A stretch of DNA of 64,000 nucleotides from Glandiceps talaboti (GCF_964340395.1 NC_135559.1:16198031-16262030); one strand, 5' to 3'. Positions 21,654 to 35,387 are shown, numbered from the stretch's first letter. The notes: generated by a model from the sequence alone, not told the origin. A program made the numbers and translations.

Positions 21654-21925
21654 CAGGGGTGAACAAATCCACTGGTCCTCAGCGTCCGAGACTAGCAATT
21701 TTTTTGGGGCGGACTACACAAATTTTACCTTGTCTGGTCTGTCGGACCAGTACCTTACTGTTAATAACCATGTTAAAAAGTCGTCTGAATATCCACATTC
21801 ATACGCAAGATGTAATGTTTCACATTAGCGTGACCTGGGAGATCTAATTCTTTCAGCAGGACCACTGGATTTTTTAAGGCACTGGTTGGGGACCACCAGT
21901 TCACAAAATGATTTGTTCACCCCTG
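21654..21925. mobile_element. 272-bp MITE with hAT-like ends
   Basis: It begins CAGGGGTGAACAAATCC and ends ATGATTTGTTCACCCCTG, giving about 15 bp of terminal inverted repeat, with CCACTGGTCC and GGACCACCAG just inside. CAGGGGTG ends resemble hAT elements, but I could not find a clean 8-bp target duplication. Confidence 0.7.
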
Positions 21926-22599
21926 ATATCAAATAGCAAATTTTGCCAACCGAGAAATTAATTAGGAAAATTGTATTGTGTTTCATGTTTGTCCTATTTG
22001 GGTTGCATACCCAGGATTAATTTCATGATGTGTCTATACCTACAATCTACATCATAGTATATAATTTCATGACAAAAATATATACACCATGGGATCTATA
22101 CACATCAACAATTTTGTATGCTATACAATGTACATTTATTAAAGTATACTGGATAAATAGTTACAAAACAATTTAAATTGACATTATTAGAACATAATTT
22201 TTAAAGACAGCTGATGTATGCATGATTGCCTTAAATACTTAGTATATGTGTATAGTAATATATACTTCAAAAATTGTGAAGATCTTAAATCATATGTAAT
22301 TTATTGTAAACCTGTTGTTCAATACCAGATTTAAAGATCATCAAATGCAGTTTTTACAACAGGATAGTAACACTAACACATTGTAGAACATAAGACAAAA
22401 CAAATATGTACGAATTTATCATAATTTTGCAATTTTTTGACAAAAATGAAAACTGTGTATATGATATATATGAAGAATGTAAACAAAATGGCCTGACATA
22501 CCAATGCAATAAATCGAAATTCTGTGATAAAAATATGTATGTCATATTCTTTTGTCTTCATAAACTCTAAAACCTACCTCTAATATTCTGTAATGTTTG

Positions 22600-23660
22600 A
22601 AAACGCACAATAACTGTTGAAAAATGTGTCAGGAACGCGTAAATGTTGGACTATTTCGTATGATGTACACTCACCTGACTTCCGCGACTGTTGATATGAT
22701 TCAAAATGTGTTACTGCGCATTACTTATTACGCATAACGTCATAAGCACTCAGGTCACCGATATCATTCAGGTACGTGGACAGTGTTTTTGTATTCTTCT
22801 TGGAATTTAAACCTTTAAAATATCATATTCGAACCGTTTTAGTCGTCCAGTATTTTCAATCTGGTCTTTTATGCAATCTAAGGAAGCTAGTTATGATTTT
22901 AAGAGGGTGTAGGAGTCGCCGTTCGCCTGCAATGGCGTAAAATGCGGTGATCTTCTGAACAAGTTGTGGCTTGCGAGCACTATCACTATCAAAAGCGCTT
23001 TCGGAAAATTGATCGCCTGTACGGATAAAACGCCAATTTCCTTTATTCTGCTCCGCTATCTTTGGATACCGCAATTGTCTGACGTTACAGCAATGTTACG
23101 GTTTATGTAGTAGTATCAGGGTGCATTGTAGCGTTTCAAATGATGGATTTTCAGTCGTGGGTAGATTTAGTGCATAAATGGTTGTTTTCTGTGTTGATAC
23201 ATATGCACATTGCGCTGCAGTAAAGAAGCGACGTCGAGTCATTTTCTGGTATGTCTGTTTGACCTCGTTGCTCTTACGTACGGCGTATATAGCAGTGAAA
23301 GCGATTCAAACGACTGCGACGTTTCCACTTTTTCCCGATGTTCACGCTCGTTTTGGATACACCATCCGGCATATTTCTAGATTCCTAACAAATATCGGAG
23401 AAAGTGTTCAATGGGTGATAACTCGAATAACGTTCTGTCGCTTGTGTTTTAATAGCGTTCAGACAATTGGCAATTATTCACTGGAATTTCAAACGCTTTA
23501 CAATGAATGAACGTTAGACTGGAAATTATTCGTGCTTTTAATCCGCCTTTTCAGCGCCACTAGAAATGTGTCTTAGCACTTACTCGGTGATCTTTTCGGA
23601 GATAGCCAAGTGGAAGGAATTGTTTCTATATCTGGGTGTGTTTTGGGGGTAATTGTAACG
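22600..23660. promoter_or_regulatory. CpG-bearing promoter-like region
   Basis: CpG dinucleotides are clearly denser here than in flanking AT-rich DNA, and the region contains TAACGTCA (a CRE-like site, around 22,736) and many CGs from 22,900 to 23,600. It lies just upstream of the predicted PLEKHB first exon. A plus-strand donor-like CAG|GTAAAC near 23,684 would be compatible with divergent transcription toward FAM168. A 110-codon plus-strand ORF at 23,178-23,510 has no recognised similarity and is not called as a gene. Confidence 0.4.
22675..22760 (-). other. Probable untranslated first exon of the PLEKHB gene
   Basis: On the minus strand a perfect consensus donor CAG|GTGAGT has its exon end at 22,675. 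The coding exon at 16,744 has a matching acceptor (TTTCTTTCACCAG, exon starting at 16,772) 28 nt before its ATG, so a non-coding upstream exon is expected. The 5' limit given here is approximate. Confidence 0.45.
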
Positions 23661-24394
23661 TGATATAGCTACCGCAAAAAACAGGTAAACTAACAATGAG
23701 AAATTCGTGGTCGGACTTTTTTGACAAGAATTCCTAAAATGCAGTGTTTAATTGTATAAAAAAAATAAGAATCATTTTTGGAAAACATTTTTTTTTTCGA
23801 ATTCTGTAATAATTTTTCATTTCTTTCCATTACATCCAAATGTTTATAATTTATTTTTAAGAAAAATTTTAGTTTGAATTTTATTTCTGTGGTCACGTAA
23901 ACCCAGAGATCAGTGGAATTTATATGTACTGCTAGATGAAATATTTTTACACTGTTTTGACAATGTGTATATATATATTATATCATTCATTAAATTTGTA
24001 ATTCTGTTAAAAACGCATCATTTCCACAGAATTTAATATTCATAATTGAAAAAAGATAGTTATCTATTTTCCCAGTAGACTCTTGCCATCGATTTTTTAG
24101 GAGATATAGAAGAGAAAGTCGAATTGATCTACCTAGGATGTGTTTATGGAAAAGAGTCCAGTAAAAACAGTTCACAGTAGACAGAAACCAATGTAATTAT
24201 GAAACTAATACCATGGTTACGTCTACAAAATGTACACTTGTATGGTAAAGAAAAAAATGAGAAACACTTGTATGGTTAAAAAAAAAGTGACATTGTAACC
24301 TAGTGACATTTTATATAAAAATAAAGGATAGTTAATTTTTTCAGGAAAAAAATTGAATATAATGAAACAACTTATATGAAATTCACTGACAAAA
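23661..24394. other. AT-rich intergenic DNA
   Basis: Homopolymeric A/T runs, no gene. Confidence 0.45.
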
Positions 24395-24640
24395 TACTAT
24401 AATGTGATAGTCTTGGCCACTGAACTTGGAGCCCCAGTAGCTTTAACTTTTAGCCATTTCTCATTAATTTTTGTCAATTTAAAAATGTAGTGAATCAACA
24501 ACTTCATAGATTTTACGGAAAAAAATACAATATTATGATAGTTATGGTCACTGAACTTATAGCCCCAGTACAAAATATAACTACCTTTTAGCCATTTCTC
24601 ATTAATTTTTGTCTATTGAAAAATATATGAAACATTTACA
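24395..24640. repeat. Two-copy tandem duplication, about 130 bp
   Basis: GATAGTCTTGGCCACTGAAC..AGCCCCAGTA and TTTTAGCCATTTCTCATTAA occur at about 24,407-24,470 and again at about 24,537-24,610. Confidence 0.75.
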
Positions 24641-25790
24641 GACCCATTTACATGAAATGGTTGAATCATTCCAATTAGCTGAAATTACCTGTCTATATAT
24701 AATTTAGATTACTGTACTAGGTAGGGGTACACTAGCTTGAAGGCTGTGTGTGTGAGAGTAACTAGGATAATGAATGATTCCGGAATATCTAATCATTAGC
24801 CAACAAATTGTAAATTTGTCAATTGCTTGTATGGTTTGTGAACACTACATACACATCTAGGTACGAATGAAGTCATCCATTTGTTAGGAAAAACAGCATG
24901 AATAGTTGATAATAAGATTTGAATAAAAAATATGGAAAAAATAAAACCAGCCACAGCTTCTGGGGTACATGTATTTCTAAATATCATAATCCAATGCCAC
25001 ACATGTAAGAAGATAAATACAGTGCAAAGAAATCCCTAGATACCTAGTTAGTATATGTAAACTTTAGATATTTTCAATCCTACAAAATTTTGCGATTTTA
25101 CAGTCTTCTGCAAGTGCTCATAGACTTACGTATTTTCACCATATTACCTGAATGGTACATGTACATTGTTTTCATGTACAAGAAGACATTTTTAGTCACT
25201 ACTTATTTTTGCGTTTTATTTTCCAGTGAAATTAAGTCTTTTGTGAAAATTCCAAGGTTTACAGTATTTGGGGCAATACAAAGTGAGCAGTCCACTCTGT
25301 ACATGTGCCTCTATGATTAAATGCTTAAAATGGTAACCCTTATTTAACCAAAGCCGTCATTTACAAGAACTTGACCTAAAGAGGGATAGTAACCCACCAC
25401 ACCAAGAATATTGAACATAAAGTGCAACTTCGCGATCATCGTAAAATTAGAATTAGTTTAGGAATAAGGATAAATATAAATGTGTCAAATTTATTAGGAG
25501 AGACTGTTACTCTTTTTAACAGGGATATCAGGTGTTGCCCTCATAAAGTAGTAGTGCTTATCAGCTAGACTATTATTCACAATGTAGCAAACACCCTGAT
25601 TAACATGCAAGTATCACCCTTTTAAGGGTGTGCAATTCCAGAATATCTCCCTTACATCTGTGTGTAATGATCCAAAAAACTGATTTATCATAACTGATCT
25701 TTGTCAGATGCAAATAGGAGACTCGTTTCACATTTTCCAAGTTGTCTAAAAATGAACATATTCCTGGTTCTCTAAAAACATACACACACC
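24641..25790. other. Intergenic DNA
   Basis: No supported gene, RNA or repeat. Short ORFs have no recognisable similarity. Confidence 0.4.
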
Positions 25791-26145
25791 TTAAAGTGGC
25801 CATATGGATGAGAATTTGGTATTTATTTTGGATTTTTTATTTGATAAAACAGCTTCACTATGTTTTTCTACTTGAAAAATTAAAACAAAAGAACATATAC
25901 CAAGTCCATGTTCATAACTCAATACATTGCAAAAAGATGCAAAAAGTGTAAAAAGTTTGTTATTGTACGTACAATAACAAACATTTTACACATTGTTTAG
26001 TGTTTTGCTGTTTATTGAGATGTGAACATGGACTTGGTATATGTTCTTTCGCATTATTTTTTCCAGTAGAAAAACGTTGTGAAGCTGTTTTATCAAATAA
26101 AAATCCAAAATAAATACCAAATTCTCATCCATATGGCCACTTTAA
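25791..26145. mobile_element. Palindromic fold-back MITE, copy 2 (best preserved)
   Basis: TTAAAGTGGCCATATGGATG at the left pairs with CATCCATATGGCCACTTTAA at the right, and the arms match over most of about 165 bp each. The centre has a perfect 24-bp palindrome around TATTGTACGTACAATA. The ends leave TTAA or TA as the probable target duplication; the choice is ambiguous because the ends are palindromic. Confidence 0.85.
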
Positions 26146-29100
26146 AATACATGTGTATAGTTACTTTCAATTGTTGATATCATATCATTAAAAACAATAG
26201 TGGTTAATTTACATAACAATTAATGAGTCTTATGCAAATATTGGTTGATTTGCATGATAGTGAATGAGACTTATGTAAATATTGATAAATTTGCATGACT
26301 GTGTCTGTTACGAAAATTTCCTTGTTTTTTTCTACATGATGACAAAACTAGAAATCCAACTTATTCAATCCAAAATGTCTCAGTTTGGTACTTTATTCAA
26401 AGTAAGAGTTCACACAGCATGTATGTCATTTTTGAAGGAGGCAACTCCTGGCCTCTCTACCCACATTTTGAAAGAGGGTGGTTACCAGCTGTTAACACTA
26501 AAAAATAAAAGAAACCATACAATAACAATGAAACTTTTTATTATTCAAATCTATCAAGACTCTGCCATTATTATTCCTGGGAGAACAAGGTCACATGAAA
26601 CGTTGTTGTTTTTATGATTTAGATGACAATATTGTTAGTGTCTTGCATAAATTATCTTTTTCTATTCAAATTAAGTATTGAAATTCCAGGTAGCTGTTTT
26701 GCAGCTTGTTGTGTACATAAAGGCCAGACAAGACGTATTGTCATTTCCAACTTAATTTATCGACGAGACTACTAAACTCGATATTTCCCTATTCAAGTAT
26801 TGAACTGCATTTTTATTTTTTTCCCCTTAAACCTTGTGTACATTCAATTTGTTGAAATCAAATGTTTGTGCTCCATAGGGGAGGGGGGGGGGGACTTTGT
26901 AAGCAGACGAAATCTGCCTCTGATCCACAGGATTTTTCACTTTGTTTTCAGTTATTATGATTTAAAGTAGCGGAAATGACTAATTTTACAAAATCACCCC
27001 CACTGTTTCTACATTTGTATGTATTTGATACGGCTTGACAAGGTAGCCAAGACTTTGGATTTAACAGTGTTTTACAGTAATAACAGAGTTGTTTGTAAAT
27101 CAGTACAGAACATTGGTACTAATATGTAAATTTTGTATGGCCTTCAGTTTGTTCAAACTCATAACAAGTCAATGAATATGGTTCAATGTCAAATTACTTG
27201 GAAGGTCTGAGGAGAACCTTGAGACTATTGTTCATGCAGAATATTGGTCGACGTCATCATTTATGTTTCATTCATTTTTGTTGACATTATTTTTTTACTT
27301 GACTGGTATTCAAGTGATTCAATGTACATAGGAATCAAACGATGATGACAATATTTCGCTAAAAATGGTAAATCTCTAAAGAGCAATTTTGTGTTAATAA
27401 CGACATTATTCCATTTCAATTCCCAAAATATTCGTTATTCTCTATTTTATTTTTAGGCCAAAAAAAAAGGAAATTGTTTCTGGTCACTGAAATACCCTTG
27501 TATCAGTCTTTTAGTGTGTGTTTGTCCAACCCATGCAGTCTGCAGGTTCAGGGGAGAGGGGGGGGGGGGGACACAAAAATAACCTTCCCAAAATGTACTC
27601 CAGTGATGACAACTGCAGAACCAATCATGAACAAGTAAATGACATCTGCCCCACATACACACTTTCTCTTGAAAGTATTGAATAAAAAGAACAGTAACTG
27701 TCATAAATAGTAGATATCATACAGTGACAGGTTTGTTGAGAATTAAAAATAATTGCATCATGGCACCACTTCAGACAAAATATTCTGACCAGAAACAATT
27801 CTCCCTTTTTTTTCTTTTTTTTTTGCCTTATCGAGTTAATTTTTTTTGAAATTGTATGCAGCTATACAGTATACATATACTTCTGCTTCCAGACTGTTTT
27901 GTTGTTAGCGTAATGATTTGTGTATATCAGTATGTAGTATTTCCATATGTTATATTTGTATAAATTACCATATCATCAAACATGTAAAATGTACATTATA
28001 TTACCATACCATTTTATAGGCTTTAGTAAACAGATGACCCAAGCATGTGTTGCCATGGTGATCATTTTAAATCTGCATGACATTGTAGCAGATGATCCAA
28101 AAATGTCCAACCCTCAACTCCTTCTGGTAATAATGTGACTCCCTCTGCAGTAGGCAAATAACATATGTGAGGTTAAAGTAAACATTGAATGTACATACAT
28201 CTACTATTGTGGCCGATATTAACAAAAGACCAAATTTTTCAAAATGATTGTTTTCCTGTGTGTCATAACAAGGATAGTGGAACATCAAATTTTGATTGGT
28301 CACAAGAAATGTTTGTTTCTCAGATCAAATTGGTTGAGAGGGCATGCATGTACTGGTGTGTATGAATCAAAAGGTGTGTCACACTCACGGTATGAAATTT
28401 GCCTTTTACAACAATTTCAAAATGGTGGTAAGAGCTTACTTTCTTTGTTAGTTTTCTCTCTGTCAATACTGACTAAAAATAGCACAAGAGGGTAGCCATA
28501 TTGTGTTATTGTACCATGGCCGATAAAATGGTTCATTGATTTTACTGTCATGGATTTTTAGACAAGATAACAAACATATCACATTAAAACTGCAAACTGT
28601 ATATGTGTGTATGAAAACATAATTGTATGGTAGAAAAATTCAATTGTCTGAAGTGAATGTGTTGGTAATATCCACATAAATATTTGCTGAAATTTGCTTG
28701 ATGGCAGTATTTCTGATAGAATCAGTTGGGTGTCCCTTATTTCATGTTTGTGTTCACATTGAGACACATTCACAGTATAGTTGTCATGGTAACTTTATAA
28801 CACTTATACAAAAGAAGGGGAAATTTGTAAGATGTTCACAGTTTCCTATACATAGCTGTAGTGTTAGAATTAGACCTCAATACAAATCGCTGCAGACTTA
28901 AGTCTCATGACTACAAATTTGTCACAAATAAGTATTACTCAGAAAATGATGATACTGCCGTTTGAAATATGCACAACAACAACAAATATGTTAATGTTGA
29001 GTAGTGGGCCCTCAAGTGATAGCCAGGTTTTGTTGTTGTGAGTCAAAATGAGAAAAACTGGGATTTCTTGTGAGTCACCGCATAGTAAGAGATAGGAGAA

Positions 29101-29764
29101 CACCAAATTTTGGTGTATCACTAGAAATTGTGTGTGTCAGTGGTGCATCAAATTGGCTTAAAGGGTACACTGATATTGAGTACTACAATTTTAACCAATA
29201 CATGTTATTATGTTAATTAATTTCTACTGTATTTAAAGGACCAGGATTCATATGTAGTTGTTAAAAACAGTTTTATTTCAGGGCTATTGAAAAAGTGGTC
29301 CCTAACAAAAGAATGATCCAATCTGTTTATCATTATAGCTACACTGATATGAGTGCACTATTAAATACATGTATGTGAATACTGATATACCAACTTTTGA
29401 GAATTTTGGACACTTGTCTGAAGTCACGCATGTGTTGTGACTTCAGAAAACGCTGAGGAAGCCATGGTTGATACCTAGAAAAAGCTTTTGGTGAGCTACT
29501 TGAAAATGTTGGTGCAATATGAAGTTAAAATTCATGAACTTAGACTGAAGGTTTGCACAGATGAGCTGTCATCATACTACATTTTATTATATACAAATGT
29601 ATGTGCATATGAGATTCAAACATGGTGGCTTTCAGAAATCATGAAAAAGAACCTAAATACTTAATCAAAAGGTGTACATGTACATGTAGGGTGATCCTTG
29701 CAGCTACTGTTTTCCACTATTTAAACTGTGTTATATAACAAAGAAAATCATTCTGTATGGCTGT
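26146..29764. other. Intergenic DNA with a few weak repeats
   Basis: No gene. Poly-G runs lie at about 26,880-26,893 and 27,557-27,570. A degenerate pair of related segments lies at about 28,260-28,345 and 29,085-29,165 (shared ACATCAAATTTTG/ACACCAAATTTTG and ATCAAATTGG..AGAGGG/AAGGGT). The many 60-110 codon ORFs have no recognisable similarity and no splice support. Confidence 0.35.
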
Positions 29765-29925
29765 CTTTTACAGGCCCATAGCAGAGTAGTTGTCTGGCAC
29801 AGCTATAGAATAAACTTGTGGATCTAGAACAAAAGAATAATCCTATGTAATGCTTACATGCCACTGTTAAGAAAACACTTATAAAAAAAACCTTGGATTG
29901 AATCGTTGACCTTTAAGGCACAATA
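29765..29925 (+). repeat. Dispersed repeat family, copy
   Basis: Contains AGTTGTCTGGCACAGCTATA, AACAAAAGAATAATCC followed by TATGTAATGC, and TTGGATTGAATC followed by GACCTTTAAGGC. The same words occur at 62,165-62,345, partly at 51,165-51,270, and inverted at about 3,126-3,260. Confidence 0.6.
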
Positions 29926-30689
29926 TATCAATATATAGATATAAACTCAGTGTTTGTCAAATGTCTATGCTGGAGTAAACAGTGCTCAGTACATACATGT
30001 ATGTAGAGCGGTGTAAATAACAGTGTCACACAAGATACACAGGAGACATTACACAGAGTTTCACGCTGTTGCGATCATCAGATGACTACCGGTATAGTGC
30101 TATGAAGTTCCAAATTCAAAGTTCAAAAATTCCATTTCACGTAATATAAATATATATATTACATGTATATTAGTAATAACTTTGAACTTGGTAAATCTGG
30201 ATAAATATTGCATACTTATTTACAAGCTTTCAGACTCAACTGAGTCCCTGGTCATGTGATCTTCAGTTAACAAATGGATATTTAACCACCACCCTCCCCC
30301 CCCCAAAAAAAAAAAATAGAATTGAAATACTCTTTTTTTATTCTCCTGCAAAGTGAAACTTCACAGTAAATTGTTCAGTTATCAGACATGCAGAAAAAAC
30401 AATTTGAGTGTCCTATTATTGTCATTGATATGCATGAAGTGAAGGATTCCAAAGTTAATGACTTTGTCCTTAGCAGACATGATCTGTTTGTGCAGCCAGT
30501 AGAAACTGATGTTAGCCTGCACTCTCTTTAAGTTAACAAATACGATGTTGAAAAATAAAAGTGAAATTTTTAACGACTTATTGCTTCTTGCATCAATCAC
30601 ACTTAGTGGACGACCTGGTGACAGCGACCTCTTTGTAACGCTAGCAGACAAACAATGTTTCCTATAGTTTAAGAAACTCACTATCTTTC
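29926..30689. other. Intergenic DNA
   Basis: No gene or clear repeat. There is a short poly-C/poly-A junction at about 30,295-30,316. Confidence 0.4.
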
Positions 30690-32075
30690 TTTAGATCTGT
30701 AGATGAAAACCACACAGACAATTGGTTGGTGTGTAAATACTGGACAAACCTCAAACAATTCTGTATATTGTACTTGTAGTATGTACATGTGTAGGTGGAG
30801 AAAGGCCAGGTGACCAGTTACCATGTAGATGGAGAACCAGTGCTAAGTGTAGATACGTGAGTGAACTACAATGTACACTTGGTACATGTAGACGAAAACT
30901 GCACTGACAATAAGGGGTTTGCAGATCTCACGAGATATGCAAATATGCCTAGCAACAACGATTGTCAAACATGATCATGGTCAAGCTTTCACCATTGCCA
31001 TATGCAATGATGTTGAGAACAAGTGTTGCTAAGCATTTTGACACTTTCAGCTTGACCATCCTTAAGTGGTTGCTATGGATGCAGTGGCTCACACTGGGTC
31101 CACTGCAAGACGGAAAAACAGGTTGTTAGAGTTGTGTAGATACTAGACACACCCCAAACAATTCTCTAAATGTATGTTTGTAGGCAGAGAAAGGCCAGGT
31201 GACCAGCTACCATAACCAGTGCTGTGTGTAGACAAGTCAGTGAACTATTAAAATGAAAGTCTTACAGGACTATGTGTAAATACAAATGTATGTAGACAAA
31301 CATCAGACAATTCTGTACATATACATGTGTTGGCAGAGAAATTGTGAGGTGGACGGTGAGGAGCCACTGTGCAGATAGAGAACCAGTACTATGTGTAAAC
31401 TAGTCAGTCTTTATGAAAACCACACAGACTATGTGTAAATACACACATGTAGGTAGACAAACATCGAGCAATTTCCTACATGTATGTGTATGTATGTAGG
31501 TAGAAAAACATACAGCTACTGTGAAGACCACAAACCAGTGGGATGTGTAGACAAGTCTACATGTAACTATTGTGAAAACTTCCCAGACCATGGGTTATGT
31601 GTAAATACATGTACATGTGTGTGTAGACAGAGAAAGGTCATGTGACCAGCTACTGTGTAGGACAAGTACTACTATGTGTAGATAAGTCAATGAACTATAT
31701 GAAAACCTTACAGACAATTGACCATGTTTTAAAATATGTACACAAACCGTAAACAATTCTCTAGATATATGTGTGTAGATGAAGAAACATGATGACCGAC
31801 TACCATGTAGATGTAGACAGAAGGCAGTGCTATGTGTAGATAACTCAGTGATCAACTATATGAAAACCTCACAGGCAATTGACTACCAATGCATGTTGTA
31901 TGTATGTGTAAGTAGGTAGATCGACCTCAAACTCTGCCTCAAACAGTTCTGTAGACGTGTGTGTAGATGGAGAAATACTGGATAACTAGCTGCTTTGTAG
32001 ATGTACATTGTACATGTAGAAAAAGAACCAGTTCTATGTAGATAAGTCGGTGATATACTTGTACATGAAACTTTA
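30690..32075. repeat. Degenerate tandem repeat, roughly 150-180 bp unit
   Basis: The blocks ATGAAAACCACACAGAC, GTGTAAATAC, CAAACAATTCT, TGTAGGTGGAGAAAGGCC, GTGACCAGCTAC and ACCAGTGCTATGTGTAGATA recur in this order about seven times, with a non-repeat insert at about 30,880-31,090. Strongly decayed and non-coding. Confidence 0.7.
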
Positions 32076-33355
32076 CTCACTGGTGTAGTCAGCTCTATGG
32101 AGGAACAAGGAATGGAGGGTTTACATGTAATAGAGTGGGGGATTCATTATCAATTAGGTGCAAGGATATTGAGACAAACATGTAGACAACGAGCTACAGA
32201 TACATGTATGGGGAAACAGAACCGTAGGAAATCATATTGACAAAACACATGCATAATTTAGGCATATGACACAAACATATGTGTGATTCAAGTGACCTAT
32301 ACCGCATGATATAGAATTACTTGAACAATTCATTGAAAAGTAACCAGCACTTCAGAACAGGTGATACTGAATATCAAATTTACCATGCAGCAAGAAAATG
32401 ATTTTGCAGAGTGTTTTGTATCTGAACAGGAACAGTATCATATTTCAACATTTTTTTTTTTTTTTTTCTTATTTTTTTTGTGTATTTACTAAAACTTGTG
32501 ATCACCAAATAATAAAAACCTATCAACATTCCATGAATTATTAACAGTTTGTTTACAAAGAAATAATCAAGTTCATTCTGTTGACATATGGACATCAATC
32601 CAGTGTAGCCAATACCATCAACATGCCACAAATTCACAATTTGTTTACCAACAAGTGATCAGATCTGTACCCCAGTCAGAACTGTTTACATATGGACATC
32701 ATGGGTGTGTACACAATACCATCAAAGATTAGTAGACAAGTTGTTCAGCTAATCAGAAGACTTGAAGTGTTTCCAGTCAAGGTTGGGTGTGTTTTACAAC
32801 ATTCAAATATAGTGGAAAATGTCAGCTATATCAAATTCTGTGTGCAATGAAATACTTGCAGACAATATAGTATTATACTACATTGTATACAGCATCAAAA
32901 TAATCTGTACATTTTGTATCCTATTACTAGTGGTATTTGCACTGCAGTGCATCACTGATAACATTACTGCATACTGGTATGCAAATTATATTCAAATTGA
33001 TATGTTTAACATTCCTTGTACACGAAATCATGTGATCGCACAGTATGATTTTTACGGAAATTTACAGTTTTGAATAAACATGTAATAATAACAAAACCCC
33101 CATGCCTCATGGGTGCCAGTGTTGGGTACTCATGCTTGTGGTATTTCTACATCACTTTCACTCTGTACATGTACACTCCAGGAAGTATGGCCACATACAG
33201 AGCACTGCAAACATTCATGCAGATACCATACCTGTAAGTATGTCACACTTACACCCATGCGTCATGGCATTCTGTCGTGATTTTAAATATAGAACATGTC
33301 CTGAAAGTAGTACAGCTGAGCAAGTGTACTATTTTGTACAAAATGTCAGATCTTT
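32076..33355. other. Intergenic DNA
   Basis: No gene. A poly-T tract is at 32,451-32,480. CAACATGCCACAAATTCACA and CAACATTCCATGAATTATTA about 100 bp apart suggest another decayed duplication. Confidence 0.4.
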
Positions 33356-33545
33356 TCTGTTACATTTCATGTGTTGCATTTCATTTCATGTGTCACATTT
33401 CATTTCATGTGTCACATTTCATTTCATGCGTCACATTTCATTTCATGTGTCACATTTCATTTCATTTCATTTCATGCGTCACATTTCATTTCATGTGTCA
33501 CATTTCATTTCATTTCATTTCATGTGTCACATTACATTTCATGTG
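33356..33545. repeat. CATTT-rich minisatellite, 19-bp unit
   Basis: About nine copies of CACATTTCATTTCATGTGT with occasional extra CATTT steps. The overlapping ORFs reading His/Phe/Met/Ser/Cys repeats are artefacts. Confidence 0.92.
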
Positions 33546-34770
33546 AATAAGCCTAGCCCAATTATGAACAGAATGACATTCAAGAAATTTAATTAAATTA
33601 TAATACCATAAATTTTGTTTGCATTTTTAATATACATACATGTATATTACCCACTATATCAGACCACTTCCAATTACAGCATCAGTGAATATTCTATAGT
33701 AAAAGCACAGAAGTGGAATTGAATTTTAAATCAGTTTGGGGATATTAGGAAACTCAAACATAAATGTATATCTTTTGAAATGTAAAATGTAACTGTAATT
33801 GAGATATCATATTTAAATAGATATTTTGATATGTTTGTAGATTTAAGTACAATTTTGATATTTATATCATTTCTTATAATTATTTCTGACATGATTTACC
33901 AGTTTCAATAAATCCAGAATTTAAAAATAGTAACATGATGAATATTAATGAAGTGATAATATACTTCCTGTCAAAACTACAGTTAAAATCTTTTCTTTTA
34001 GAAAAATTCTCCTGTGGAGAGTTGTTGTCTAGTTTAGTGTCCCCACTTTCAACATGTAATTTATATTGATGTCCTTGTACTTTGACCTTTGACCTCACCA
34101 TCAGGAAGCAGATGTAGATAGCGAGAGTTTCACATAATAGGAATGAATCATACATTGTCAATGCATACCAATTATTTCCCCAAAGAATGACAGAGTGTGA
34201 AATGTAATCAAATGTAATTAAAAGGTGTACATATGTAATCCATTATTCTGTAGTCTTGGCCAGCACAGACCTGTTTGTTACAACGGAACTGAATTAAATT
34301 AGCTATTCCAAGTAGGGGATATGAATTATGATTACTGCTTCTCTCGTATCAATTCTACTAACAATTTCCTCAACCGTAACTGCTATGCAAGCATAAAAGT
34401 AGTCTGGATGCCAACATGGACTCTAACTAAACCACAAGTATGAATTTGGGATGAATTTTAAATTACATCTCATGCATCTCAGGACTTCTAGAGTAAAAAC
34501 TTCGACTACACTGTGACTTGAGGTGTAACGATACTGTATAGGAACTAGATAGCATGAACGAGACGAGTAAATTTTGTAAACCTGATGATGGCTCAAAAAA
34601 AAATGCCTGGCAAGTAAATCAATTTATATATTATTTTTTTATAGCAGAAAGGATAATCCCTTTAATTTGCCAAAATCCAACATTCAGAGTTAGGGATTAA
34701 AGGTATATATTTAATAATCTGTTTAATTTTCCCGTGGAGATCAACTTCTATGCATAATTGTTTTTTTCAC
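33546..34770. other. Intergenic DNA
   Basis: AT-rich with no supported feature. Confidence 0.4.
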
Positions 34771-34775
34771 TTTTC

Positions 34776-34939
34776 CAATGTTTTTACTGTGGTTGGGCAA
34801 CCCTGTTAATAGAAAGTGGTAGAATGGTAGTGTTTCCCCATAGAGTCTATGGTAATATTGTTTTGGAACCCAGGTAAAATGACATGGGAACCCAGGTAGA
34901 TTTCACCTACATGTACTTACCGCCCTTAGCAAAACACTG
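34776..34939 (+). mobile_element. 164-bp MITE with 5-bp target duplication, copy A
   Basis: It begins CAATGTTTTTACTG and ends CCCTTAGCAAAACACTG, flanked on both sides by TTTTC. The internal text GGAACCCAGGTAAAATGACA and GGTAGATTTCACCTAC is shared with copies at 35,218-35,387 and 53,552-53,717. Its right-hand part is tandemly duplicated at about 34,980-35,053 (72-bp period). Confidence 0.8.
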
Positions 34940-35217
34940 TTTTCTATAAATGTACAATACTACATGTATATATACTCCAGTAGATTTCACCTACATGTAC
35001 GTACTGCCCTTAGCAAAACACTGTTTTCTATAAATGTACAATACTACATGTATATTATTTGTAGATTCTTACTTTTCTTAAATCATAGACAGAATCCATT
35101 GTATGAATTCATTTTGTATTTTCTAACCAATCTTATTTTTTAAAGGAAGGATAAAAAGGGTTAATCTAGATGTCTGTCTAAATGTTCTGTGGGCTAATCA
35201 CAGAATCCAACATACAT

Positions 35218-35387
35218 CAGTGTTTTATTTAAGGGCGGTAAGTAGGTAAAATCTACCGGGGTTCCCACATCATTTTACCGGGGTTCCCCACCTATAATAC
35301 TATGATACATTGCATGGGAAGCACTACCAGTTTTACCTCTTTCCCCCTTTCTGTTACCGGGGTTCCCAAACCTTAGCAAAAACACTG
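35218..35387 (-). mobile_element. 170-bp MITE with 5-bp target duplication, copy B
   Basis: Inverted relative to copy A. It begins CAGTGTTTTATTTAAGGGCG and ends CCTTAGCAAAAACACTG, flanked by TACAT on both sides. It contains the family core with three ACCGGGGTTCCC motifs. Confidence 0.85.

Noticed and set aside
21654-21925. 8-bp target duplication for the CAGGGGTG-ended MITE
   Set aside because: Flanks TGCATATG and ATATCAAA do not match; only partial ATAT similarity remains.
23178-23510. 110-codon plus-strand ORF as a gene
   Set aside because: It lies in a CpG-rich promoter-like region where stops are rarer. No family was recognised and no flanking splice logic was found; kept only as a point to check.
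26282-26617. 111-codon plus-strand ORF
   Set aside because: No recognisable similarity, AT-rich composition as in the flanks, and no neighbouring exons.
33102-33596. 164-codon ORF
   Set aside because: The second half is the CATTT minisatellite in frame, and the first half has no similarity or splice support.
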